A stretch of DNA of 64,000 nt from JAXMHN01 sp964578605 (GCA_964578605.1 CAZODO010000014.1:1-64000), one strand, 5' to 3'; counted from the first letter of the stretch, positions 1 through 8,526 are shown. Numbers and translations: made by a program. Notes: generated from the letters alone by a model not told the origin.

Positions 1-1368
1 TGCCGTTCGGCGTTCTGCGGATCACGGACTAGGGCAGCAAACGAAAGGCAACAATGAGCAAAGCAACGTCTCCATTGCCGTTCGGCGTTCTGCGGATCAC
101 TGACACGACGCCGAAAGGCAATGGAGACGGATGGGGCCGAATGTCTCCATTGCCTTTCGGCGTTCTGCGGATCACTGACTTGTCTCTATCAACGATGAAC
201 AAGAATACGTTAGTCTGTCTCCATTGCCTTTCGGCGTTCTGCGGATCACTGACAAAATGAGTTGACATGTTGCAGCGTGGCGCTATGCTGTCTCCATTGC
301 CTTTCGGCGTTCTGCGGATCACTGACAGAGTGGCTGAAATTCGAGGTCGTAGCGCCACTTCTCGGTCTCCATTGCCTTTCGGCGTTCTGCGGATCACTGA
401 CCGATGCCTTCGTCTCTCCCAAGGGAGGGGAGGTCCGTGGTCTCCATTGCCTTTCGGCGTTCTGCGGATCACTGACCGCAAACTTCTTGAGCCAGACCCT
501 AAAATGTTCTGGCCGTCTCCATTGCCTTTCGGCGTTCTGCGGATCACTGACCCGGTGAACCCGGAGAAAGGTAACAAAATGAATACAGCGTCTCCATTGC
601 CTTTCGGCGTTCTGCGGATCACTGACCTTTACTTAGGGATCGAGCTGGGGTAGAGTAGGGGCAGTCTCCATTGCCTTTCGGCGTTCTGCGGATCACTGAC
701 CACCTACATCGCGTGTTGCTATGGCAGAGATGGCGACGTCTCCATTGCCTTTCGGCGTTCTGCGGATCACTGACCAACATGAAAATCGACTGGAACAAAG
801 ATAGCCACAACGTCTCCATTGCCTTTCGGCGTTCTGCGGATCACTGACGACGCGCACACACGGCGAGCCACCCTGTCAGTGATCCGGTCTCCATTGCCTT
901 TCGGCGTTCTGCGGATCACTGACGCAGAGGAGCAGTTAGATCTGGCTAGCGCCTCTCGGGGTCTCCATTGCCTTTCGGCGTTCTGCGGATCACTGACAAG
1001 ACCGGGAACGCCTCTCCCTGGAGTAAACCAGGGACGTCTCCATTGCCTTTCGGCGTTCTGCGGATCACTGACACCTAGCGCCTCTCGGGAACGCGAGGCG
1101 GAAGACCGGGTCTCCATTGCCTTTCGGCGTTCTGCGGATCACTGACCAAATCATGGATCAGGAATGGACCTTGGAAGAATGCCGTCTCCATTGCCTTTCG
1201 GCGTTCTGCGGATCACTGACGTCTTTATCAAAATGAATGAGCTAGTCTGGTGGGCCAGTCTCCATTGCCTTTCGGCGTTCTGCGGATCACTGACACGCTC
1301 CCGGATCGCCGGGAGTCGCAATCGATCGGTGGTCTCCATTGCCTTTCGGCGTTCTGCGGATCACTGAC
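1..1368 (-). CRISPR. CRISPR array, 18 full 37-bp repeats plus one partial at the window edge
   Basis: Repeats begin GTCTCCATTG and end GGATCACTGAC on the plus strand, 37 bp long. Full copies start at 68, 143, 217, 290, 365, 440, 515, 590, 664, 738, 812, 887, 961, 1036, 1110, 1184, 1258 and 1332; bases 1-29 are the end of another copy. The 18 spacers are 36-38 bp. Copies at 1-29 and 68-104 carry T-to-G changes (CCGTTCGG for CCTTTCGG, and CACGGAC in the first), which marks the left side as the old, leader-distal end. The cas genes and a leader-like region lie on the right, so the array should be transcribed on the minus strand. In that orientation the repeat holds a small GCC-GAAA-GGC hairpin. 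The array continues beyond the left edge. Confidence 0.98.
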
Positions 1369-1593
1369 TCCGTAGCAGGAAGGTGTTGGGAGTCAAGGGT
1401 AGAAAGGGGTGCGAGGACGGGAGGGGGATTTCGTGTTGGCGTGGGACTTGCTTTTCCTGGGAAGTTGACGGGCGAATTTGCCGCAAGGTCTTGGTGATCA
1501 GCATTCGTTTGGCAGGTCGGGAACGGCGGTTTTCCAGCGGGATTCGGCTCCTGACCTGGCACGAGGCGGTGGAGCGGGTCGGGCAATTGGCCC
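1369..1593 (-). promoter_or_regulatory. Probable CRISPR leader between cas2 and the array
   Basis: This 225-bp stretch separates the stop codon of cas2 from the first intact repeat and holds no convincing gene. It sits at the conserved end of the array, where a leader with the array promoter and integration site is expected. Read on the minus strand, a TTGACT element lies close to the first repeat and could be part of a promoter. The sequence is GC-rich rather than AT-rich, so the assignment rests on position. Confidence 0.6.
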
Positions 1594-1869
1594 TCAGACG
1601 AGGTAACAGACGACCTTTTCGCTGCAGACCATGGTTCCGGCGGTGAGTGTCTCTTTGGCGGAACGGGCATCGATTTTGTAGGCGACGAGGCGGTCCTCAT
1701 TTTCATTGATCACGCAAAGGAGCGCGAGCCAGAATTCTTCGAACTCCGATTCGGCGAGGCGGCATTCGAAGACGCTGTACTGGACGCGAGACCCGTAGTT
1801 CTCGCAGATCTCGGCAACGTGCCGAAGGCGTTTGTCGTCGCTGATATCGTAGGCAACGATGGTCAGCAT
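1594..1869 (-). CDS. cas2: CRISPR-associated endoribonuclease-fold protein Cas2
   Basis: The 91-residue product starts MLTIVAYDISDDKRL, the usual Cas2 first strand with the conserved aspartate at residue 8, and has the size of the family. With Cas1 it should form the integrase complex that inserts new spacers at the leader end. The ATG at 1869 was chosen over upstream codons because it aligns with the family start and is preceded by a GGAGAA ribosome-binding site. It follows cas1 with an 87-bp gap and is the last gene before the leader, as is common for adaptation modules. There is no reverse transcriptase fusion. Confidence 0.95.
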   Translation of the reverse strand: MLTIVAYDISDDKRLRHVAEICENYGSRVQYSVFECRLAESEFEEFWLALLCVINENEDRLVAYKIDARSAKETLTAGTMVCSEKVVCYLV

Positions 1870-1956
1870 CTCGTTTTCTCCGGGGGCGGATTTTTCGTAG
1901 GGAACGGTCGGGAAAGCATCGAACCACCAGGGTTGCATGGTCGTCGGGCGCTGATT

Positions 1957-3012
1957 TCAGTTCATGAGGAACGGTTCGAATTTCGCTGTGTCGAGGAGCG
2001 CGGCCTTGAACATGACGGCTTGCTGTTCGATCTGCTGGCGAAGGGTGGTGCGGTGGCCGACGGATTCGGACATGAACTGACGTTCCAGGCGGCGTTCGTA
2101 CTGGAGAAAGAACTTCTTGCGCCCGTCGTCGTTGAGGTAAACGCCGCCATCCCGTCTTTCGAAATGGGCCGGGTTCAGGATCTGGTGGCTGAACAGGTCG
2201 AGGGCAAGCGCCTCGACCAGGACCGGCCGGAAGGGTTCCATGAGATCCAGGGCAAGAGACCACCGGCCGTCCTGGGTTCGATGGAGAGTGCCGAGGGACG
2301 GGTCAATTCCATGGGCGTGGATGAACGCCACCGTTTCGGAGTAGATCAAGGTCGCGCCGAACGAGATGCAGGCATTGACCGCGTTGAGCGGCGGACGTGT
2401 GGAGCGGCTCTCGAAAGGGAACTCGGAGGGCAAAAACTCGGCCCACGCTTGGAAGTACCGGGCAGTGGCCACGCCTTCGTAACCGCGCAACTCATCCAGG
2501 CTGCGGCTTCGGCCGATGGCGCCGAAGATATTGTCCAGCCAGGCCAATGTGTCCTGGACCCGGCGGTGACTCTCGGCATCGGGTGATTCCGGGGGCACGC
2601 TGCCGGCAGTCTGGGCGCGGCTCGCGGCCAGGCGCTGCAGAACCCGGCGTTGGTTGTAGAGTTTGGCAGTCACGATGCGCCCGGCCATCCCGAGCGCGAA
2701 TGCCGGGTCGAGCGTGCGCTCATACTGCCGCAGCCGTGCGTCGCCGTGGGCGTTATGCGCCGGAAGGAACCCGCCCAGGAATTGGCCGTTCCAGCCGAGG
2801 ATGTTCACGGGCACGTCGGCGCGCAGGAGAGCGGCGAGCGCCTGAGAAGTGATCTGGACGGACTCGGCCAAGATCAGGCGATCGAGGTCACGAAGCGGGA
2901 TTTGGCGGAGGACTTCCTCGCGGCCGTTTTCATGGTTTCGGCCGAGCACCTCCAGTCGCTCGCTCTTCAGGTGCACGTGGCAGTCGGGCTGGTTGATGAT
3001 GGCGGTGGGCAT
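1957..3012 (-). CDS. cas1: CRISPR-associated integrase Cas1
   Basis: The product has 351 residues, typical for Cas1. The N-terminal beta-rich part (QPDCHVHLKSERLEV) is followed by the helical catalytic domain. Likely metal ligands are E179 in the GYEG motif, H244 in GTLHRT and E259 (or D256) in DLMEPFRP. It joins spacer DNA to the array together with Cas2. The ATG at 3012 is preferred because it lies 5 bp after the stop of the NE0113-family gene, is preceded by AGGTGA, and matches the family start; a longer reading adds 16 residues that belong to the upstream gene's end. It is probably co-transcribed with that gene and cas2. Confidence 0.97.
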   Translation of the reverse strand: MPTAIINQPDCHVHLKSERLEVLGRNHENGREEVLRQIPLRDLDRLILAESVQITSQALAALLRADVPVNILGWNGQFLGGFLPAHNAHGDARLRQYERTLDPAFALGMAGRIVTAKLYNQRRVLQRLAASRAQTAGSVPPESPDAESHRRVQDTLAWLDNIFGAIGRSRSLDELRGYEGVATARYFQAWAEFLPSEFPFESRSTRPPLNAVNACISFGATLIYSETVAFIHAHGIDPSLGTLHRTQDGRWSLALDLMEPFRPVLVEALALDLFSHQILNPAHFERRDGGVYLNDDGRKKFFLQYERRLERQFMSESVGHRTTLRQQIEQQAVMFKAALLDTAKFEPFLMN

Positions 3013-3017
3013 TGGAT

Positions 3018-4232
3018 TCACCTGAGGAAGAGCATGGCCGCCGGCAGGTCCAGCGAACACCGGCCTTTTTCGGGCAGACAGTCGGCCAGGATGGCGAAAT
3101 CGCCACCCAGTTCACGGAACCGGGCGCGCAGGCGGGAGGCGGCTTTGCGGATTTCTTGTTCGTCCCAAGGAGCGCGGAGAGATTCGGAAAGGCGCCAATT
3201 GCCAAAATCCTTCGCGGGCGCCTCCGCGATGAAGGTGATTCGGAACTGGTTGAGATCGTCCACGGCTTCGGCATAGGCGCCATGAGCCGGTTCGCCGAGC
3301 TTGGCGCGGCGGGCCAGGAATAGCATGAGGAGATGTTCCATGGGGCCGACCCTGACGGAGTGTCCGTTGACCTCCACTTCGGGTCTGGCGGTGTCCAGGG
3401 TGAGGCGCAGGCTTTCAGCAGCCCGTTGGCGGACATTATCTCTGCACGCTGCCATGAGCCGGTGAAACGTGCCCGCTTTGCGCCCCAGCGTGCGTGTGAA
3501 CAGGTTCCGGAGCGGCACGAACGGGACCTCCGCCAATTCCACACGGGCGGTGGCGGGGTCGTGCGCCTCCTGGGTTCGCGGGCTCCGGATGTGGCTGGGC
3601 CGGATCAGGCCTCCGGGTTGGTTGGGGAAGAAGAACTCGCGCAAGGTGTCAAAAGGTTCATTCACAAGCACATGGGTCAGACGATCGATTTCACGCCCCA
3701 CCAGGGTTAGGCAGGCGTAAAGGAGAGCGCCCATGGTCTTGCGTCCGCCCGCGATGGAAGCCACGACCTGGATGTCCGGGTTTTCAACCACGCCTCGCAC
3801 CTGTTCGAGAATGAAATCGGCGGCGGCCTCGTTTTCAGCGGCTGATCGCAGGTCAGCGAGTTCGCAGGACCGATGGGTGGGGCCCTCCGCAGCCGTGATG
3901 ACGCGAATATCGTCCGCCGTGGCACCAAACCGGAGGCGGTCGGCAATGGCGAAGCCTTCTTTGGCGAGAGCGGCGCGAAGGGTGTCCCAAGGGGATTGGC
4001 CCTCGAAACGCACCAGCGGCGTGAAAAGTTGGCGCTCGATCTCGGCGCGCCCGAGCGCGGTGGTGATCGCGATCACCCGCGTGGGCAGCCAGGGCGGGTC
4101 TTCATGCGCCAAAGCCCACACCGTCTCGGTCAGCACCGCAGGCGACATGCCCGTGACGGCGAGCAGCACGATCTCAGACGAGGCTCCCGTCGAGGGATCA
4201 GACACTGGGGCTGGGGCGGGCAAGCGGTTCAT
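3018..4232 (-). CDS. CARF-domain CRISPR protein, NE0113 family
   Basis: The 404-residue protein has the hallmarks of the CRISPR-associated NE0113 family. TGMSPAVLTET sits near residues 27-37 and SIAGGRKTM near residues 159-167; these are the two loops of a CARF-like Rossmann domain that bind cyclic oligoadenylate. The remaining C-terminal part (about 250-404) has no nuclease motif that I recognise; residues 286-314 look like the start of a winged-helix domain. It could be a signal sensor, a ring nuclease that ends signalling, or a regulator; the sequence does not decide. The ATG at 4232 was chosen because a TATAGT -10 lies just upstream. It sits directly before cas1, so it may link signalling to adaptation. 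Confidence 0.85.
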   Translation of the reverse strand: MNRLPAPAPVSDPSTGASSEIVLLAVTGMSPAVLTETVWALAHEDPPWLPTRVIAITTALGRAEIERQLFTPLVRFEGQSPWDTLRAALAKEGFAIADRLRFGATADDIRVITAAEGPTHRSCELADLRSAAENEAAADFILEQVRGVVENPDIQVVASIAGGRKTMGALLYACLTLVGREIDRLTHVLVNEPFDTLREFFFPNQPGGLIRPSHIRSPRTQEAHDPATARVELAEVPFVPLRNLFTRTLGRKAGTFHRLMAACRDNVRQRAAESLRLTLDTARPEVEVNGHSVRVGPMEHLLMLFLARRAKLGEPAHGAYAEAVDDLNQFRITFIAEAPAKDFGNWRLSESLRAPWDEQEIRKAASRLRARFRELGGDFAILADCLPEKGRCSLDLPAAMLFLR

Positions 4233-4239
4233 GCGGGCC

Positions 4240-4268
4240 ACTATAGCGCGTGCCGCGGGCAGGACCAA
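4240..4268 (-). promoter_or_regulatory. Candidate promoter for the NE0113-cas1-cas2 unit
   Basis: On the minus strand TTGGTC (4268-4263) is separated by 17 bp from TATAGT (4245-4240). The -10 box ends 7 bp before the ATG at 4232, so a transcript from here would be leaderless or nearly so. The 223-bp gap between this gene and cad1 fits a separate transcription unit. Confidence 0.4.
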
Positions 4269-4455
4269 GGTTGGGACGTCCCGGGACGGTCCGGAAATGG
4301 GGTGGGCAAGTTGGGAGCGGGCGGCCTGATGCACGAATCATGTCCATAGCGGGCCGAGCTGAAGTTGCGCAGTGGGGACCTGAGCCGAATGTCGCACCCC
4401 TCTTCCACAATTGGAAACGTTACAAACGTGTCTCTAGCAACGAAATGGAACTAAG

Positions 4456-6288
4456 TCAGGGACGCGGAAGTGCTTCGGTGAGAGCCTGCAGGATGCGGGA
4501 ACGAACAGAGGCCGGGATGAAAGCGGCTTCAAGGGCGTTCCTCTGGAGGCGCAACAGGTCGAGGCGTGAGATACCGGGGCAGAGATCGGCAAGAAGGAGC
4601 AGGTTCTCCGAGAGTGAGGCGCCGGAAATCCCGAGATTGTCGGTATTGACGGTCACACGCACGCCTTGCCCGAGATACCGCGCCAGCGGATACAGCGGGA
4701 GGTTCTCGTGGAGGCCGAAACCGACGATCTGGAGGTTGGCATAGGGACACATCTCCACGCCGATGCCCCGGTCGGCCACGGCGCGCAGCAGATCCGGCGC
4801 GGCATCAAGGTGCAGCGCATGGCCGAGACGCCGGGCGCTGAGCTTGAACACGGCTTGCCAAATGCCTTCGGCATCGTCGTTCTCGCCGGCATGAACGGTT
4901 ACCGCGAGTCCCACGCGATGGATCGGCTCGAAATCGGCTTGAAATAAGGCGGCCCGAGTTTCCTTTGACTCGAAACCGGCCAGATCGACGCCGACCACGC
5001 GGCACGTTCCCGGGTCGCGCCATTGATCGGCGGCGGTCACGGCCAGGGCGAGGTGGCGGGAAATGTCAGAGCGGTCGCCCGCGTTCTTGCGGGTGGCGAT
5101 GATGAGGAGATTGATGTGGCAGGAAGCGGCCGGAGCTTCCATCCGGCGCTGAAAGGTTTCGCGGATCTCCCTCAGCACGTCGAAAGCGCCGCGGCCGTCG
5201 TCCGGGACAGCGTAGTTGTTTGGGGAACAGCGTATCTCGGCATAGACCACGCGATCCTGGATCAACCGGTCGTAGAGCAGTTCGCACTGGCGCTGCAGAC
5301 AGCCCGGGTCGCGCAGCAGCGCGGAGCCATTATTATCGCCGAGGCGCATGTAGGTTTCCAGGCCGCACGGGTGCTCTGGGCGAGGCCACCCCGGAGGCGT
5401 TTCGAGCGCCTGGATGGCTGGGAGCGCGCGGGGATCGAGCGCGGCTGCCCTGACTTCGGCGAGATCGGTGCCGCCCGTGGCGAAGCCGCCCAGGTGGCAA
5501 TGGAGTTCGATCTTCGGGAGGTTTCGAACCCACTCGGAATCGGCGTGCCGATCGAAGGGTTGCTGAAGCCAATCGAGACTCGATTCAGGCCACGTTGCCA
5601 GGTCCGCGAACGGCAATTGCGGAAGGCGTGCCCACGCTCCCGAGATTCGATGAGAGCGCTCGACCAGGGCTCGCACGTGGTCACGAAAGGTTTTCCCCTC
5701 GGCCCGGACAAAGCGGACCGGACCGTTCGCCGAGACAGTTTCGAGAGGATACTCGGCGGGCGCAGTGGAGCGGAGTTGGGGCCATCCCGGCTCCGGCCCG
5801 AGGCGGATGTAGCGCAGTTTTCGTTCGGTCACGGCCCGTTCGACGGCGTCGGCTGTTCGAATTCCCACGTCGGCGAGGACGTGAAATACCTCACGCGCAC
5901 CCAAGACAGCGGCAGCTTTTTGGACAGCGGCGGACATGGTCTTGAACCCGCCTGAGAGACAGATGTAACGGTCAGTAGGGCAGGGGACCCTGTCGAGAAT
6001 CCAGCGATAGAGCACCTCTTCGAAACGGTAATGGTCTTCCTCGGTCTGGAACGTGCGAAACTCGGCGACGCGGTCGATGGAGAACGGGATTGCGGGCGAC
6101 CGGCTTCCAAAATAGCGTTCGATCTCGATCGTGCCGGCGTCGACCTCGGGGCTGGCGGTTGTGAGAACGTGCACGGCGGCGAAGCCCTCCGGGCCGGGTG
6201 GCAGAAGGTGAAAAGCCTCCGGGACAACGGCCCAGGAGGTGCCCAGGGAGCACAGGAGGATAGGACGGTTGGGGGCGGAGGAGCCCAT
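4456..6288 (-). CDS. cad1: CARF-adenosine deaminase fusion, Cad1-type type III CRISPR effector
   Basis: The 610-residue protein joins a CARF sensor to an adenosine-deaminase barrel. The CARF part (about 1-165) has the ligand loop SGGFKTM at 112-118. The deaminase part (about 255-605) has ELHCHLGG with zinc ligands H263 and H265, VTVHAGE with ligand H466 and catalytic E469, RLGH with H490, and VNTDN with ligand D550. The second acidic residue seen in many deaminases is N551 here. Characterised Cad1 proteins are switched on by cyclic oligoadenylate and convert ATP to ITP, halting phage and host growth; I infer the same role. The start ATG shares one base with the stop of the upstream nuclease gene (TAATG), so the two effectors are translationally coupled. 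Confidence 0.93.
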   Translation of the reverse strand: MGSSAPNRPILLCSLGTSWAVVPEAFHLLPPGPEGFAAVHVLTTASPEVDAGTIEIERYFGSRSPAIPFSIDRVAEFRTFQTEEDHYRFEEVLYRWILDRVPCPTDRYICLSGGFKTMSAAVQKAAAVLGAREVFHVLADVGIRTADAVERAVTERKLRYIRLGPEPGWPQLRSTAPAEYPLETVSANGPVRFVRAEGKTFRDHVRALVERSHRISGAWARLPQLPFADLATWPESSLDWLQQPFDRHADSEWVRNLPKIELHCHLGGFATGGTDLAEVRAAALDPRALPAIQALETPPGWPRPEHPCGLETYMRLGDNNGSALLRDPGCLQRQCELLYDRLIQDRVVYAEIRCSPNNYAVPDDGRGAFDVLREIRETFQRRMEAPAASCHINLLIIATRKNAGDRSDISRHLALAVTAADQWRDPGTCRVVGVDLAGFESKETRAALFQADFEPIHRVGLAVTVHAGENDDAEGIWQAVFKLSARRLGHALHLDAAPDLLRAVADRGIGVEMCPYANLQIVGFGLHENLPLYPLARYLGQGVRVTVNTDNLGISGASLSENLLLLADLCPGISRLDLLRLQRNALEAAFIPASVRSRILQALTEALPRP

Positions 6289-7493
6289 TATGGATTTGTG
6301 GCTGAGGGCTGGGGGCGCGGCGTGAAGCGCGCCTGGAGGTCCGCGAGGTCGCTTAAGTTGGCCGGTTCGGTTGGAAAGAGGAGGGCCTGAAAGCCCGCGA
6401 CAAGCTCGCGTTTTACGACAACAGCGATCCCGTTGAGGCGCGCGAACTGCAGGACTTCCCCGGGCAATTCGGCAGCGCGGGCGCAGACGACGCTTCCCAG
6501 GAGACCTCCGGCCTCGCGGACGGCGAGAAGGTCTTCTTTCAGTGCTTTGATCTGCCCAATGGCGAGTTGGCTCTGGATCATGCCCAGGAGCTTGTCCGCC
6601 TGCGGATGAAGGGGCGGTTTAAGCAGGCGGCGGAGGCTCGAAGCGAGGTCTTCGACCGGGCGCCGGTCTTTGCAGTCCACGAGCCAGAGCCGTCCGTCCC
6701 AAACGAAGAGGAGGTCGATCTCGGCGTGAGGCGACCGTGTGCTCACCTGGTGGGACGACTTGACCTTCAGCCGCAGGCTGCGCTGCACCTGCTTGACGCC
6801 CAAGGCAAGCAGCACCGCGGCAACGGTGAATTCAAGGCGGTCACCCTCTTTGTCCTCGCGGTCCGCTTCACCCGAGATCAGAAGCCAGGCACGCGGGTCC
6901 GCGCCGTCCGTGAACGCCTCAAAACGACGCTGGCCAGCAGCGGTCCGGCCTGGATCGTTCAACGTCAGCTTCTGCCCGGGGCGCTCGACGACCGAGGCGT
7001 CGAGTTGGCACCGCAGGAGTTCGACGGGATCGAGATCATCCGTGAGATGGCCGTCGACGCGTTCGAGCCGGGTCGTCATCTCGCCTTCGCGCGGTTCGAA
7101 CCAAGTGACCTGGTTGCGCCGCTCGAGATAGAACGTCCGGACACCGCGTTTGGCAGCCCATCGGAACGCGGCCATTGCCATCAGCTTGTTGCCGCCGGTG
7201 AAATTGAGGACGCACTCGGCGAGGGGGAGTTGGTGGGAGACCTGGATCTCGTCCAACCGGCGTTCGATGGCGGCGAAATCCGTGTCGGACACGGGTTCCA
7301 TGCGGGCGGTGCCGGGAGGGACAAGTCCGGAGGCGTCAAAGAAGCGCTTCACCCGCTGCGCGGGCCCCTTGGATTCCGCGGCGTCGTCACTGTGGAGCAG
7401 AAGGATCCGGCTGGGCTTGGGATTGAGGTGCGCCACCGCCAAGACCTGCGGCCAGATCTGGCGGGAGGCGAGGGAGAGAAGGGTTAGAGGCAT
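6288..7493 (-). CDS. CARF-PD-(D/E)XK nuclease, Can2/Card1-like
   Basis: The 401-residue protein has an N-terminal CARF domain with NFTGGNKLM at about 97-105, the cyclic-oligoadenylate loop. A C-terminal restriction-endonuclease fold carries E221 (DRLEFTVA), D260 in HAEIDLL and D273-C274-K275 in LVDCKD, which together form a PD-(D/E)XK metal site. Proteins of this architecture (Can2, Card1) nick or degrade DNA and RNA non-specifically when a cyclic tetra-adenylate binds. It lies 214 bp after cmr1 in the same direction and is coupled to cad1 downstream. The family assignment is firm; the substrate (DNA, RNA or both) cannot be read from sequence. Confidence 0.9.
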   Translation of the reverse strand: MPLTLLSLASRQIWPQVLAVAHLNPKPSRILLLHSDDAAESKGPAQRVKRFFDASGLVPPGTARMEPVSDTDFAAIERRLDEIQVSHQLPLAECVLNFTGGNKLMAMAAFRWAAKRGVRTFYLERRNQVTWFEPREGEMTTRLERVDGHLTDDLDPVELLRCQLDASVVERPGQKLTLNDPGRTAAGQRRFEAFTDGADPRAWLLISGEADREDKEGDRLEFTVAAVLLALGVKQVQRSLRLKVKSSHQVSTRSPHAEIDLLFVWDGRLWLVDCKDRRPVEDLASSLRRLLKPPLHPQADKLLGMIQSQLAIGQIKALKEDLLAVREAGGLLGSVVCARAAELPGEVLQFARLNGIAVVVKRELVAGFQALLFPTEPANLSDLADLQARFTPRPQPSATNP

Positions 7494-7707
7494 AGGCTGA
7501 GCGACGCGTCAAGGGCAATAGTTCCAGTATCGAGACCAGTCGAGCGAGACGAAGCTTTCGGGGTCGCATTTGGTGGGGCGCCTCCCCCGCAACCTGGCGA
7601 GGCTTGACTTCCGCCCAGCTACGCTGCCGCGGCGCCGCTCAGGGGAGGTTCGCGACCGACGGCTTGGCATGGACGGGGAACGAGGCATACGCATTAAGAA
7701 CACGCGG

Positions 7708-8523
7708 TCAGAGCGCCTCCCAAGTCTCGGGCTTGCTTCGGTGCCCGCGGAGGAACCGACGCGCTTCTTCCAGAACGCGAGGATCCGATGCAAAGGCCAG
7801 CAAGCGCAGTTGCTTCTCGAGGCGCACCACCTTGAACTTCAGCGCCGAGGCCAGGCGGTCGCGGCCCCGGGCGTAACCAAACACCCAATCGGGACTCTTC
7901 ACCGTGTCGGTCGCCGCGGCACGCAACTTATCCAGTGTCGAACCCACTTCATTCCCCACGAGCATGACGGGCCAGCGGCAGCCGACTTCATCCAGTCGCG
8001 CTCTTAAGGCTTTGGCGGTCTGAGGCGCGGCCCCATTTGCCGGCCAGATGTTGCCTCCGCTCCGGTTGGCACGAAGACCGAGGGCTCCCAGCAGCAGCCA
8101 GGTTTCCAGAGCGTTCACGACTTTGCTTTCCAGTTCGGGCGGCAAAGAGCCGAAACGTGTGAGAATCTCGAGACGGAAACGAGCTCCAGGGGGAAAGGCC
8201 GCTTGGGGGCTTGCCGGGCCACCGTGCTTATGCGGGAGGGTGGGGATATTTGACGGACGCTGTGCTTGGAATCCCCTGATCCTGAAGACAAGCGGAGAAG
8301 CGGTGGCGACTCCTTGAACGCCCCCAAACGCATGTTTCTCCCAAACCCGAATGTTACGTAGGGCTTGCTCGTTCGCGCCGCCCGGCAGCTTCTGGTATTC
8401 CAAGGCCCGGAACCACCATCGAACCACTCCGCGAATGGAGGGTACGCGAAGCTCCGGAGTGTCTTGGTATGCGCCGCGATTGAAGAGCGGGGTGAGAATC
8501 TCGATGTCGCGTTCCCATTGCAT
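7708..8523 (-). CDS. cmr1: Type III-B Cmr complex subunit Cmr1
   Basis: The N-terminus (LTPLFNRGAYQ, then PSIRGVVRWWFRAL) is the diagnostic Cmr1 RAMP motif. Cmr1 is a Cas7-like subunit that caps the Cmr complex at the end bound to the 3' part of the crRNA and helps capture target RNA. At 271 residues it is shorter than many Cmr1 proteins, which often have two full RAMP folds, so the C-terminal part may be reduced. It starts 3 bp after the stop of cmr6 and is the last gene of the Cmr block. Confidence 0.93.
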   Translation of the reverse strand: MQWERDIEILTPLFNRGAYQDTPELRVPSIRGVVRWWFRALEYQKLPGGANEQALRNIRVWEKHAFGGVQGVATASPLVFRIRGFQAQRPSNIPTLPHKHGGPASPQAAFPPGARFRLEILTRFGSLPPELESKVVNALETWLLLGALGLRANRSGGNIWPANGAAPQTAKALRARLDEVGCRWPVMLVGNEVGSTLDKLRAAATDTVKSPDWVFGYARGRDRLASALKFKVVRLEKQLRLLAFASDPRVLEEARRFLRGHRSKPETWEAL

Positions 8524-8526
8524 AGT

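Noticed and set aside
29..1367. Long open frames on both strands across the first 1.4 kb
   Set aside because: They are translations of the CRISPR repeats (for example SVIRRTPKGNGD repeating) and have no protein features.
7494..7707. Small gene between cmr1 and the Can2-like gene
   Set aside because: The open minus-strand frame is Arg/Ser/Pro-rich, with no ribosome-binding site or recognisable motif.
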